Assembly (NCBI GenBank): GCA_028554645.1
Contig: JAQOOI010000019.1
Location: forward strand, 372,001 to 436,000
Length of the DNA stretch: 64,000 nt
Reading direction: 5' to 3'
DNA from: Omphalotus guepiniiformis
Taxonomy: Eukaryota; Basidiomycota; Agaricomycetes; Agaricales; Omphalotaceae
Shown here: piece after piece, positions 23,381 through 35,635 of the stretch
Numbering within the stretch: the stretch's first letter is position 1
Layout: each line of letters begins with the position of its first letter
The notes under the pieces: generated by a model
What the model saw: the letters and a program-made list of their open reading frames with translations, nothing else
Database searches by the model: none
Told to the model about the DNA's origin: nothing
Translations under genes and position numbers: made by a program

Positions 23381-24970
23381 GTAACAAGTTTGAGCTTTTC
23401 GAATGTTGAATATAGGGTATGCGTAATGGATTGGAAAGGATGTTTGCTTGGGTACAATATGTTGCTGAGTGAAATTCTGACTCGTATACGTGCGAACTCG
23501 GCTTTGCTCGTGGTTCTCATGCATAAATCGTTTTCGCTGTTGCCCACTGCCCAGTGCTTTTTGAAGCTTCCACTGGGCCGCCCATCGAATCTTTTCTCAC
23601 ACTGACAATCTGTCTCTCTGTCTCTGTCTCCGATGTCTATACACACCATTACACGGGGCCAACACCACCTTGCTTGGGACAACAGGTAAGTACTAAGTAT
23701 CTGTAACACCCGTACACGATCATCGGCCCAAGATATCTAATACAGTAAATTCTAGCATCGAACCAGTTCTACACATAAAGTCTGGTGAAAAAGTAACCTT
23801 TGACTGTCTATGGACAGATAACGCCAGAAACACCAACATCGTGTTGTTGAAAGTGAAGAGGAAGAGGAGTCGAAGAGGAGGATTTTTTGGTCGAATCGTG
23901 GCATTTTGTACTGTACTGTAGTCGTTGTAAATCATGCCTCAGGTTTCTTCATGGCCTCTGTAGACATCCATAGCAATAGCAAACCAATTCGCACATTCTG
24001 AACCTGAACCTGAAGGCGTTTTTTGTTGTGTTTCTCTAGATTTCTGAGGGGCGGCTGTTTCTTTTCTTTTCTCAGTACACCTCCCAAGTCAAAAGTACAT
24101 ACATACTCCGTATCTGAACGATTCCTAAACCCGGGGCCGGAGCCTGAGGGTTGCTTGACCCTTCAAGCAAGCAAGCAAAAGTCAAAGCAAGACCGTGACA
24201 GCCCTCACGAAAGGCCTTACTTAGGCGATACACACTAAATGCATAAGTACGAGGTACCAAGCGCGCTCGTACTCATTATAAGCGAATCTCCTTCCCTACG
24301 TATACTTCCTTGAAACTACAAACCCACCCACCCAGCGCCAGCTATTCTATCATCATGATATTCTGTCCTTCAAACGAAAAACACACATTCGAGGCGAGAA
24401 AATACACCTTGGGGAACACCGGGGGTGATGTAAGAAAACTACACTGACACTACAAGCTACAAGGGAGGGAGGGAAAGCGATCGACGCGACGTATGGTATG
24501 GTATGTATTGAGTGTCTTTGATATTGAGTACTTGAGGGGGATGGGATGGGATGGGATGGGAAGGTTAAAGTAAGTATGATATATGTATGTATGTATGTAC
24601 ATCTGTATGTATATGCCGCATTCGATTCGTCGAGAATCGAGATCAAGTAAGTAGCGCGGTATGTATGCACATGAAATGATTCCGGTTGCGACGTTGCGAC
24701 GATACGATGACGATGAGCGAGCATGCGATGGACTCGGAAAGAAGAGGGGATCGATGAGTTCGATTTCGATTGTCGATTATCGATTTACCACGTGGTTATG
24801 AGGAAAGCGAATTTTCGTTGGAACTTGGTCACTTGGTGGAAGGTCTGAGATCTGAGTATGTAGAAATCGTAGGTTGCCCCGGCGGGTTCACCGCAGACAC
24901 ATCGGGGGTGTCCCTGCGTCGCGCTATCGTTATATGCATATCATGGTTGTACGCTATCACCACGGTCCAC
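23381..24970. other. Intergenic region with formamidase-locus fragment and simple repeats
   Basis: Apart from the formamidase fragment at 23600-23846 there are only simple repeats (GATGGGATGG near 24540, TATG repeats near 24575-24612). No further gene is seen. Confidence 0.4.
23600..23846 (+). pseudogene. Duplicated fragment of the acetamidase/formamidase 5' region
   Basis: 23637-23688 matches the minus strand of 30853-30903 almost perfectly (ACCACCTTGCTTGGGACAAC, then AGGTAAGT). 23697-23846 matches the start of the formamidase coding region (ATCATCGGCCCAAGATATCT, then NSSIEPVLHIKSGEKVTFDC in translation). There are small indels, including a shift near 23740 and a deletion near 23815, so it is not functional. 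The 570-bp element present between these two parts at 30.3-30.85 kb is absent here, so this copy records the pre-insertion arrangement. Confidence 0.8.
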
Positions 24971-27709
24971 CTAAATCATATCGCTCTTTTGCAGATTATT
25001 GCGTATAATCCCATCGTGTACTATAAGTAAAAAGTGAAAACGAATCCATTAGCACCAAGCCATGCGAGTCGTGCAGGAAAGGGGGACCAGGAGTCAGTCG
25101 GCCGTGATTTCACGACTCCCTTACCTGCTATCACAAGTGCTGTCGTAGATCGGATATCCTGTAAATACCGGGAGTAAGTAATTAGAAGACAAAGTCCCAT
25201 TCAAAGTGAAGTGAAATTTTTGGAAAAGAAACCCAACCCACAATTGCGGAAGTAGAATGCGAAATGAACGCGCGAGGTTTCGGTGATAGTTTTCTCTGTG
25301 AACGGAAACAACAAGGAAGTCTCGTCAGATTAACATAACACCTTTCATTCATTGTAGGGAGGGAAGAAGAAGAAGAAGAAGAAAGAAACTTGCATGATAT
25401 CCTTTAAACCGATCTTTGAAATCTACACACAACAATATGTTCAGTGTACTCATTCCATAACCCGGAACCGTGACACCGCCGGTGGGGGGGGGGAGGGTAA
25501 AACGCAAGCAAGACATACATTTGGTAACATTCGGCACATCATTAGGTGCATCCCCATAACTCGGAACGAATTTGCGTACAAGAACACCAGATTCAAGTGT
25601 CTTTTTCAGAATATCTTTCTATATAAAATAACATAATAGAATAGAATAGAATAGAATAGAATCAATTCAGCGATCTAGTCGGGTCGGGCGGTCGGTAAAG
25701 TATGCCAACGCACCTTGTTAAAAAACACGATCAAGTTGCAATCAGCGAGAAGAACGCTGGAACATATCTCTCTCCATATCATGAGAGTGTCTTCCTGTAA
25801 TCAAAAACAAAAACAAAAAAAGATTTAGGATTCCGGATTGTCCCATAACGGACGAAAGAAAGAAATGGTTTGGGTTTACCAGTCGATTAACACGAGGATC
25901 TTCTTCCAGCATTTGATTGAAAGCAAGTGGTGCTAAGAACAGTATTGCTTGCACTACGGAGAAGGAGACGGAGATTATCAGTCATTAGAGCGGAACCCAC
26001 CCACGAAGAAGAATTATGCCTTATGCACTATGCACGTACCATCATCAAAGTACGGAATCCACGAGCTGCGCTAAAGTACATACAATACACCAAAAAAAAG
26101 TTCTCAGCGAAAAGAACAACTTCACGGAAAAAAGGTGTACGGGTGGGTGTACGTACAGAACTCCGTGCCCCGCCTACATCGGCAATAAAAAACTCTGATC
26201 CTTTGGGCGCAACTGCCGACATATCTGCAAATGCGAACCAACCGAAACGACATTAAAGCAAACTATCCGAAAACTCACTTGATTCAGCTACGAGATGATG
26301 TTCTTCAACTCCTACTGTTCGAACCCTCGCTCGAACGATATCACCTGCCAACATAACGAAACAAAACAAAAGGGTTAGTTCGAGAACTCGACAAGTCAAC
26401 AGGGTGTATAGCGTAAAACGGTAAACCGAGTGACTCCCAGGGCTTCCCACACTTACAATCAGTTGGCTGGTAGTCAGGTGAAGTGATTCGAGCGACATCG
26501 TCCAAGAAACTAAATTGGAAAAAAAAAAAAAAAAAAAAACCAGTAAGAATCATTCCATTCCAGAAAAGAACCCCCCAAATAACAATCCGAATGTCACTTA
26601 CAACCCAGAAGTTTCCGCCAACATCACACCCCTCGATCCCAGCACTTCCTGAACCTCCTCATCCGCCCACAACGCAGCAATATCATCTTTCGAAGCCTGT
26701 AACATCCTACAAAGATCATCCTTCATAGCCATCTGCGCCTGAGTGAGCTGATTCTGATTCTGGTTCTGATTCTGATTCAAATTCTGATTCTCAGATTCAA
26801 AAGATCCTCTTAGTGGGTCTTTAAATCCCAATCCCAACTTGGATTTCCACGCCGTACCCGCACGTACGCAAATATCCCTCGAACCGCTGGATAAATCGGA
26901 GAAGATCATTCGGTTGAGGTTCGTTTCGACTGAGAGGAGGGGTGATAGACTGAGGTAGAATTTTCGATGGGTTCGGCTCATTGAACCGCTGTGAACTTGA
27001 GCTTGAGCTTGAGTTGTGGTGTGGGGACTTTGAGGTGGGGTAGTGGGTGGTGTTAGAGGTGGTGTGAGAGGTGATGTTGTTCCGAGGGTGTTTGGGTCTA
27101 CGTCGAGTAGGATACTTAGGATTGTCTTGATTGAACTTGTTGTGCGTTAGAACCGAAGCGAGTTGAGAGAGAGAGAGGTTGGTTGGCGTACCCTATAAGA
27201 TTGAGATGAATGATAGTTTTCCATACTACCCTTTCTTTCTGGAACTGATTTGGCGTGAAAGCCATCTGGAAATCTGTGCACCAAGGGTCCATGTCAGTAA
27301 CGAACGGGAAAGAATCAGTATTGTAACGCGCCACGCACTTTTCAACACAGAGCTCTTTACAATGCATATATCAGCCCTTCAAATTCAACCCGCATACGCA
27401 GAACGAAGCTATTACCTTTCCCGACTCTGCTTGTCCTGTGTGCATAAGCAAGTCAAGTCAAATCAAGTCAAGGTCAAGTCATGAACGTAAAAGATAACAT
27501 AACACACCAAGAAGTAAGATCCTCGTCGCCTTCTTCCGCCTCTCAATAAACCTCTTAGACTCCAACAAACTATCATCTATCTGTTTAGATATCCTCTGCG
27601 CATCCTGACTAGCCCTAACACGCTGTATCCTCTGTTCCTCGGTTTCGCCTATCGGAGGTTTGAAACGAACGATGAAAGGGTTCTCGGAGACTGAGTCAGC
27701 TTCGCTCAT
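24971..27709 (-). CDS. Divergent heterotrimeric G-protein alpha subunit
   Basis: Sixteen exons on the minus strand (first 27508-27709, last 24971-25020) join in phase to 497 residues, against about 350 for a canonical G-alpha.

GTP-binding landmarks are present: P-loop GQAESGKS (about 68-75), NFQMAFTPNQF, switch I RVRTVG (about 310), switch II DVGGARS (about 340), FLAPLAF and NKKD (408-411), and the ending GIIRNNLQKSDMI. The TCAT motif is replaced by STSAIDI. There is no N-terminal MGxxxS, so no myristoylation signal. A helical-domain insert contains an Asn/Gln-Asn repeat and a Thr/Pro-rich segment (about 110-230). This matches the expanded G-alpha-like family of Agaricomycetes; whether it cycles GTP like a receptor-coupled G-alpha is unknown.

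Exon 2 is 20 nt (27416-27435), exon 3 is 16 nt (27339-27354), and the intron after exon 13 starts with GC (GCAAGT at 25388-25393). Confidence 0.9.
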
Positions 27710-28768
27710 TCTTTTCCCGTTCTTTTCCTTTCCTTTCCTTCAAGAGCGCCCCCAATACCAATCCAATCCAATGAAGTTATCCTATCCAAACCAACAACCA
27801 GTTCGCAGTAAGGATGGGGTTATGCCGTCCTGGAGAGAAAGGAATGTGTGTGTGTGCGTGTGTGTGTGGTGGTGGTGCAAGGGACGAAAAGAAGGGGAAG
27901 AGGGCTGGGAAGCGCTAGGAAAGGGCAGGGCTAGGAAGAGGGAAGCGGAGACGTCCTTGCAATGACCAAATCTTTTTTATTTTGTTTACTTATTAATACA
28001 AGCCAGCCCCTGCCAGCCACTCGGCCATTTTATGTATCTGATCACAAGTCAGTCAGTCGGTAGGGAACCCAAACCAAATGGATTTACGCGAGAAAGTTCA
28101 TGCCAGGGTTGATGATGTTGATACGCGTTTGGAAGTTTGGAACTCAATTTTTTTCTTTTTTGTTTTTTTCTTTTTTGCGGAGTTGGTATCGATATCAAGC
28201 CGAGATATACTCACCTGCCGGCTCAAATTGAAAGAGAATCGAGATGGATGCGCCACGACAAAGTTCCGAGTCCATCTGGCTTTTTTTGCCAAGAGCTCGA
28301 GTGAGAATTGGCCTACTGTAGCTCTGTAGCTTTCACAACATGTTCAAAACGTGATCATGAATTCAGAGAATCCAGGAATGTTCGGAAGCTGACCTTGCTT
28401 GATGTGATGGCTTCGAGTGTAGTAATCCTTCACGACACCGGTACCAGCCCAAACCCCAAGAAACTGACGAAACGTTGACGTTGACGTTGAAGCCAAGGCG
28501 AACGTCCGAACGTCCGAACGTTTTGCCCGCCGATCATCTCTTTTGTACGCCGGTAGAGTCGGATTAGTGGGCCGTTCATGCCGGATGTCCTATAAACATA
28601 AACTACGTACATACTCATTGTCAAGAGTAATTTCGGTTCATCCTCGAGAACATACATACATACATAATACATACATACATACAATTGTCGCAAAAAATAA
28701 CTCCAAAACAAAACAACATCAATCCATATACATACATACGTAGGAACTTCGGATCGGTTTTGTCCTAC
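27710..28768. other. Intergenic region between G-alpha and formamidase genes
   Basis: No gene is recognised. It holds a TG-rich run (27846-27872) and an ACAT-repeat microsatellite (28647-28682). Confidence 0.4.
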
Positions 28769-30298
28769 TTAAGAAGACAGAATCGACATTGGAATCATCA
28801 TACCCACCTAAATATATATAACAAAGTATTTCAGATTTCAGTAAACCATAAACCGTCAGGCAGGCAGGGCAGGTCCCCAGGCCCCAGGAAGAGGGGGTTG
28901 GTTCTCTTGTGGGGGTGGGGCTAATAAAGGTCCCGCGGCCGAAAGGAAACGTACCACATAGTTGGGCATGTCAACCTATGTAGTGGTGTGGGTAACCATG
29001 TGAGCCCGGGATCGAAGAGAAGAGAAGAGAAGAGAAGACAGAAGAGCAAGAAAAGACAAAAAAAGATTACCACATACCACCTCATGTAACCTCAAATCAC
29101 CCGCAACACTACAAAGCATATACGCTTCCACCGGCCCCAAACCATATTCCTCACCTAAATACCTAATCATATGTCGTACAGCAGACCGTGCAGCCTCTTT
29201 AATATCAGGTTCAACGCCAGTAGTGCAATAATATTCTTCGTTCGCGTTAAGGCTAGGCTGTACTGTTGAAGATGAAGTTGAAATTGGCGGAGGCGGAGTC
29301 TTGAAATGTGGTGTTTTGGTGTATGAACGACCCTTTATGACGGTTAAACGGACTGTGGCGGTTATTGGTGTTTCGATGGCTGTACCTGAAGATCCCCGAA
29401 GGGGCGAAGGGGGGCATGTGAGCTTGAGCTTGCAGGGGTGAGTGAATATCGCAGGCTCATGCTCTGTACGTACCGCACACCTCTGGAATCAAACCCCGTT
29501 ATAAAAACATTGATGTTCGATGTCAACGCGAAAGCACGAAAAACAATGATGAATTCTGAAACCTCTCACCCCCGTCACCTTGAGCAGCATGACCATCCTG
29601 TTCCGAGTCAAACCGAATAACCGTAACATCAATAATCTCGTCTCGATGCGCACCGATTGGCAACTCACACCCATAGAAAAAAGTGCACCTTCAACCTCAA
29701 CAGGAAGATACAAAGTCGAACCAGCAACAACATGCCTCGTATCAATATTCCCCCCAGTCCTATACGGCGGTATAGTAGAAAACGCTCCTTTATCCTTCCT
29801 AGCAACACCCATCTCACCAGCAAATGGTCGAATCGGAATCTTAAACCGACGTCCCTTTCCCTTTTCTCCATCATCATCACCGGGAACTTGAAAATACGCA
29901 AACCCCTCTTCCTTATTCAACGTCCAAATCTTCAACTCCGGCCCCAAAAACTCATCACTCAAAAGTCCAAAACCAGGTATACAACCCGTCCAACCCCAAT
30001 CTGCAGTTTCGATAGAGATTACGTCAATTTGAAGTGTATCGCCTGGTTTTGCGTCTTCGATGTATATGGGACCGTTTACTTGATCGAGGGAGGAGAAATT
30101 GAGTGAGGAGAGGTTTGTGGAGGGTGTTGAGGGTGTTATTTGTCCGTTTGAGGCGTCGAGACAGTCGAAGGTTACGCTTGAGCCTGATTTGATGCGTAAT
30201 ACCGGTTCGATGCTAGAATTTATTAGATATAGATATCTTGGGCCGATGATCGTGTACGGTGTTACAGATACAGATACTGGATGACCTCCCGTGGGCAT
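28769..30298 (-). CDS. Acetamidase/formamidase family amidohydrolase
   Basis: Six exons (29669-30298, 29570-29597, 29474-29482, 29078-29385, 28955-28975, 28769-28807) encode 344 residues. Family signatures in order: RIKSGSSVTFDCLDASNGQ, VNGPIYIEDAKPGDTL, ADWGWTGCIPGFG, the catalytic region GEMGVARK, PPYRTGGNIDTRH, STLYLPVEVEGALFSMGDGH, AAQGDGE, LGPVEAYMLCS and VVDMPNYVVG. Members hydrolyse formamide or short amides to ammonia and the acid in the cytosol. Exon 3 is only 9 nt. The ATG and first seven codons (MPTGGHP) fall inside the terminal repeat of the 570-bp element at 30279-30848, so the present start codon was supplied by the insertion. An ancestral start probably lay elsewhere. Confidence 0.9.
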
Positions 30299-30848
30299 TT
30301 CTAAACTAAATCCTATTCTAAACTCATATAAGCGAGCTTAGCCGAGTCTCCGAATCTCGCCAACGAGCTCACATCAGCGGAGTTTGTAATTTTACTCATT
30401 TCTAAATTTTAATCTGGAAGGAGGGTACCCCCCCCTCTTCCAGACTAAAATCGCCTTTCTAAACACATTTCAAGCTCCGCTCGGAGATACACCTTCCCTT
30501 TTTGTATTCGTCCCCGAGGGTCAGAGCTAGAGTTTTGCGTAGGGAGCCTTAGTGGTCACTTGAAAGTGGCCGTATTCGTCTCAAAAGGATGATATATTGT
30601 CAGCTGTACATACTTATTGAACTTTAAAAGAGAATAAAAAACTCTGTGAGCCCAATCTTCTTCGCCCTACCTAGTGGCTTATGGGAAGAATAACTTCCTA
30701 TTCAGGCTTTCAGCCGGATTATTCTAGACCAAACATTTGGTCAACGGCTGGTCGACGGTTTTCTAAACTAGAGCTATCCCTTTTCAAAGTCCGCATTTGA
30801 TGGATTTAGAAAATAATCTAGGTTTTCTAAATCCACGGGAGGTCACCC
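30279..30848. mobile_element. 570-bp terminal-inverted-repeat element (MITE-like)
   Basis: The left end GGATGACCTCCCGTGG (30279-30294) and right end CCACGGGAGGTCACCC (30833-30848) are inverted copies with one mismatch. Both are flanked outside by ACT (30276-30278 and 30849-30851), a possible 3-bp target duplication. The interior is non-coding with many TTTCTAAA/TTTAGAAA motifs and two hairpins. The duplicated fragment at 23.6-23.85 kb lacks this segment and joins the two flanks within about 10 bp, which is independent evidence for insertion. The 3-bp duplication and GG-starting ends would fit PIF/Harbinger-type elements; the class is inference. Confidence 0.75.
30406..30451. repeat. Hairpin inside the 570-bp element
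   Basis: ATTTTAATCTGGAAGGAGGG pairs with CCCTCTTCCAGACTAAAAT across a short C-rich loop, with one mismatch and one missing base. A second smaller hairpin (GGATTTAGAAAA with TTTTCTAAATCC) lies at 30802-30834. Confidence 0.8.
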
Positions 30849-31286
30849 ACTTACCTGTTGTCCCAAGCAAGGTGGTGTTGGCCTCGGGTAATGGTGTGTA
30901 TAGACATGGAGACAGTTTGTCAGTGTGGGAAAAGAAAAGATGGCACGACCAAGAAATAGAAATAGTGTAGGCGGGAGAACTCGGAAGCCTCCGTGACACT
31001 CCCTGAGCCCTCTGCTCCTTGCAATACTCATTCCTAAGCGTAGCATAACAAAACGCGCGTACATTTACATTCAAAGGAACTGTACACATTGTGAATAAAC
31101 AACCAATTTCTCAATCAATAAATAAATTCCATTCCCTTCCTTCCTTCCTTCCGACCCGTCTGTTCAACGTTCATCCACATCCACATACAATAAGTACATC
31201 CATACATCCATACATCCATTCATCCATTCATTCTCCACCACATTACGCATTACGCGACCCATCATCCAGACATCCTAGCCTTAGCC
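30849..31286. other. Region upstream of formamidase, possible former 5' exon
   Basis: On the minus strand an open frame from 31089 ends at ACAG|GTAAGT near 30853, which looks like a splice donor. Part of it (30853-30903, possibly to 30945) is duplicated at 23.6 kb together with formamidase sequence. It could be an old 5' exon or an unrelated small gene; I do not recognise the protein. CATCCATA repeats lie at 31195-31230. Confidence 0.35.
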
Positions 31287-34200
31287 CTAAATATAAATAG
31301 GCAACGTAGGATTCAACCCATGCCACTCAGGACCCTCCACCAAACTATTCTCATCAATCAAAAAGTCCTACACACCCTCATATCAGTATAACGCACAACA
31401 TAAGATAACACCACAAGCAAAACGCACAATAGGAGCCTCAACAAGCGCACCCTTAACCTGCGAAAGCCTATCCTTGACACGATCAAGCGGTATCCCAGGT
31501 ACAACATGACCCGTCTTCACTTTCGGTACGTAATTCTGTACCCACCAAACACAACGTCAGCAACCGCACCCACAAGGCCTCACCGGCACCACCTCCACGG
31601 ACGCCGTTCGAACTCGGGACTCACCTCATAACTCCTCCAATCCCTAACCAAATTAGTAGGAACAGGTCTAAACACCTCCGTGAAAATCTCCCTATTCTTC
31701 TTCGCCCTATCACACCACAATTCATTCGTCTCTTTCGATAGTGGATCAGCTACCATCCTATCTTCTTGAGTAGACGTTTGGTCGGGGTTAGCGTGGGGTG
31801 CGGGACGCATGAAGGGTGTTGGGTGGTCGTCGTCTTTGTCAGGGTTTTGAGGTGGGATTAGGCCGAGGTGTTCTGTGGGGGGAGGGGAGGGGGGTGGGAA
31901 AGATATAAGGAGTGTTTAAGTAGAGGGGCGTACCTTTATACAACTGCCTCCTCAACGTAGCAGCAAACCTCGAAGCCATATAAGGTTGACCATCCATACT
32001 CGAATGAATCAAATCCGTATCTTCAACCACAAGTGCGATTTCAGAATCACCGTCACCCTATCCAATTCATCCGTTTCAGCGACATTGCAATGACAACGAC
32101 AACAATAAAGTGAGGGAGGGATATAGGTAGTAGGTAGTAAACGTACCTTTTGACTCCGATCGTTGAGATTCGCAGAACCCATCTAATTGCACCGAAAAAT
32201 TAATGAAAAAGGGGAGCGGAAAATAACACAAGAAGACAGGAGGGGCGTACAATCACACGTTTATCATCCACAATCATCAACTTTGAATGAATATACACCA
32301 ACTCCGAAACATACCTATTACCCCCAAAACGAATCAGTACTCAGTTCCAACCCACCCCCCAAAAAACACTCATATCAAAAAAAGGGGGTAGACTCACGCA
32401 TCCAACTCCTCCTCCTCACTCCCCAACCACTTCTCCTCCCTCAAGCCCCCCCTCCTCCCTTCCCTCCCATCCCCACCCACACCTTCCCCACCCCACCCCA
32501 ACATATACCCCCCAACATTATCACTAACCCCCTCATCCCCCCTAACCCCCCTCGCCCCCTCCTCAAACCTCCTAATAACCTCCTTCGCCTCTTCCTCACT
32601 CCCCGGAACCTCCACAGCCTCAACCTTCACAGGCGTCTTCTCCGTAAGCACAACACCCTCGGACGTAGACTCCGGTGTTTTTATCGTTACGGTTTTGGGT
32701 GCTCCGGTTGTTGAGTCTAGTGCTTGATCGCCTAACCATTGACGGGCGAGAGCTACTTGGGCTTGGTGGAATGAGATTCCGGTGGTTTGTTGGATTTTTG
32801 AGAGGTAGGAGGCTAGGGAAGAGGGGGGGGAAGCGGAAGGGTCAGGTCAGGTCAATCGGTCTATCGAGAAAATAAATGACTATGACTCACGTTGAGGAGC
32901 ATTAATCCTATCATAAGCTCTCAAATGATAAAACCTAATATAATCCATCCTAAACACTCAATTAGCTTCCCCCACCGCCCTCAAATGCTCTGAAGGACGC
33001 AGATACTCACGGCTCATACCCAGCCTTCCTAATCTCCTCATAAATACTACTCCCACCTCTATTAATAGTCCTATACTGAGCACCCATAATCGTTTTCAAC
33101 GAAGTTTCATCTTTGATGGAACCCGAGAAGGCTGGGACTTCGGGGATTATGACTACGACCTACGTCAAGTTCAGGTCAGTTTCGTGTCAATTTCGTCTAG
33201 AAGGCGGGACAGGAAGGGCGGAAAGGCGGAAAGGAGGGTGGGTAGGGTGAAGGGAGAGAGGATGGGTGGGAGGTAGGGAACACTCACTTTAAACGCCCTA
33301 CCCTCCTGAGCAGATCTAACAATCCTATTAACCAACGCCCCTGCAATCTGATTCGTAATAACTTCGCCCGTCTTCGTAGCCGATATGCTATATATACCAC
33401 CGTCAGCGTCAGCACCCACACGCCTCCGGAAATAACGAGTTAGGACTTACAAAAACTGATTCTCGATATATATATAATGATTCGCTTCGTTGATCAGTTG
33501 AATATCTACAACCCCAACGTCAGTAAATCACCCCCAACGAGATCCAAGGACTCAGGACTCACAAGCATTCTGAATACTATGTTCCGTTAGTACCCCATGA
33601 CTCCAATCACTAACACTCCTAACAGCTTGAACCCTACACGAAGCAGGATTAGGCGGTGTATAATGCCCATCTTCATCTCCTCCTCCACCCCTCCTCCCTT
33701 CCTGCGCCTCCTTCCCATCCTTCTCCATACCCTCCCTCACCTCCGTACCCTCCTTCCTCCGCGGAACCTCGCTCCCCTCCGGCCCCTGGTCCATCGGAGG
33801 CGCCAGACCCCATATAATAATGCCACTTCTGCCTATACCTCCTCCCCATCCCATGCCAAGCCTCCCTATACGGATGCCTAACAATCGCTTCATTCGGCGC
33901 AAACACAACATCATGCGGAAACGCAAGCCAATCAACATCCGAAGAATCCCGATATTTACGTTTTTTAATCTCGTTCCATCGTTCGATAAAGTGTTGGACT
34001 ATGTCGAGGACTACGGGGCCTGTTAGTGTCATGTGGACCTGTAAAAAACTCAGCGTTGATTCCAATTCGAGGGAGAGAGAGAGGGAGGCGAAACCCACAT
34101 CATGCCAAGGCATCCTAGCAAAAACCCCAACATCAAGTCCATTACTAGCAAAATCCCCCACATTCTGAAAATCCATAATCCTCGCATTATTATAATCCTG

Positions 34201-35213
34201 CCCAGGAAAAAGCGTCTTGTACCACTCCGTAGGATGAACATCAGCAAGTGGATGATTATGTGTATCCCAACGACCAAAACAAAGATCAAGACCACCGATA
34301 CAGGCGTAGTGGTTGTCTACGGAAACGACTTTTTCGTGGTGGGACCAGAATTCTACGGTGTCTTTGGAACCGATGTGGTCTGGGTGACGGATGCATTGGA
34401 TGTTGGGGTGGAGGGATGTTAGGGCCCACTGTGAAGCGAAGCGAAGGGAAGGGGGGTGAGAAGGTGAAGAAGGGAGGGAAGGGAGGGAGGGGGGAAAGTA
34501 CCTTGGTATGTTTGGAACTCATAGACATAGTCTGAGTAACTTCTTTATAAACAACAACATAAACCTTTACACCCTGTTCCGCTTTCCTTTTTAAAACTTT
34601 ATCAAGACGCCATTCGGGGTGTTTCGCGGGTGGACGACGGAGGTAGAGTTCTGGAGTTAACCACCAATCCTATGGGGGATGTCGAGTTTTTGTCAGCACA
34701 AGCGATGGGTGATGGGTGATGGGGGGATGGTTGACGCACCAAGATGAATATACATTCTTTTGCGTTCTCCAGCATTTCCGAGACTGCCCACATGTAATCG
34801 TGTCCATCGACGTGCCTATTGAAAAACAAACAATCTTAGACTTTAGAGACTCTTTGATGGTAGATACGACAAAAACTAACCACTTGACAGACGTATCAGC
34901 TCTCTCCTCTGCAAAACTATCATATCGATGACTAGCATTAATCTCGGCCCTAATTGCATCCGCTTTCATCTCTTCGGGATCGTCATGTCGGCCTGTGTAG
35001 CATAGTTACATCGTGGGGAGTGCAAGAGAGCAAGTCAAGTGTATGCGTACGATTTGGATTCAAAAGACCTTATAGAACGTAGAGCATAGAACAAGATCAG
35101 CCCTCGTGAGTGGTCAACGTTCAACGCCAATGTAACGCACCGATAACCTCCGCCCTAGCATGCTCGTATCCTTCCGGAATCTTATGAATGATCTTGTTCA
35201 ACAAATGACTCAT
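31287..35213 (-). CDS. Phospholipase D with two HKD motifs
   Basis: Translation begins at 35213 (MSHLLNKIIHKIPEGYEHAR) and ends at 31287 after NPTLPIYI, with many short introns. Motifs in order: DGHDYMWAVSEMLENAKECI, DWWLTPELYLRRPP, VYKEVTQTMSMSSKHTK, the first HKD as HHEKVVSVD (H-x-K-x4-D), GGLDLCFGRWDTHNHPL, PWHDVHMTLTGPVVLDI, the second HKD as IHSKLMIVDD, then MGSANLNDRSQ and DSEIALVVEDTD. Both catalytic motifs are intact, so an active enzyme making phosphatidic acid from phosphatidylcholine is expected. The N-terminus is short and I see no PX or PH domain, unlike yeast Spo14. A Gly/Glu-rich insert (near 33.65-33.8 kb) and a second (near 32.4-32.6 kb) are low-complexity loops. Exact exon borders there were not all resolved. 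Confidence 0.88.
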
Positions 35214-35635
35214 TCTTTATTTAATCGCCAGTTGAGAGCAAAAGCGAAAAGCGAAGTTTGGAGTGGATATAAGAAAGAGATATGTGAGACGTCTAAGCCT
35301 TGGGTTGAGTTTGTGGAGGGTAAGAATGAGGAAATGAGGAAATGGAATCAGCGCCCTGGGAGCTAACTTAAAAATGTCTGGGCAATTACGCGGCATTGCC
35401 AACGTTACGCAGCATGCTACTTACGCGTAACCCGCAGTTGTCGTTATCAAGTGGTATCAGTATCAGTATCACGATGAAAAGAAATCCCCGTCGATGGAGA
35501 GAATTCGCCGTCAGCAACGCTTGCAACGGAGACGAAATCTCTCCGATGTCGATTGTTCAACACTGTGATTTGATTCGTGGCTACAGTTGAATAAAATACA
35601 TCTTTGCTACATATTGATAGACACAGCATCCGATT
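35214..35635. other. Intergenic region between PLD and ankyrin genes
   Basis: No gene is seen. An open frame at 35160-35366 (+) has no recognisable features and overlaps the PLD start. Confidence 0.4.

Noticed and set aside
26519..26538. A20 run as a retroposon tail
   Set aside because: It is the pyrimidine tract (T-run on the minus strand) of an intron in the G-alpha gene, directly before its acceptor; no flanking duplication.
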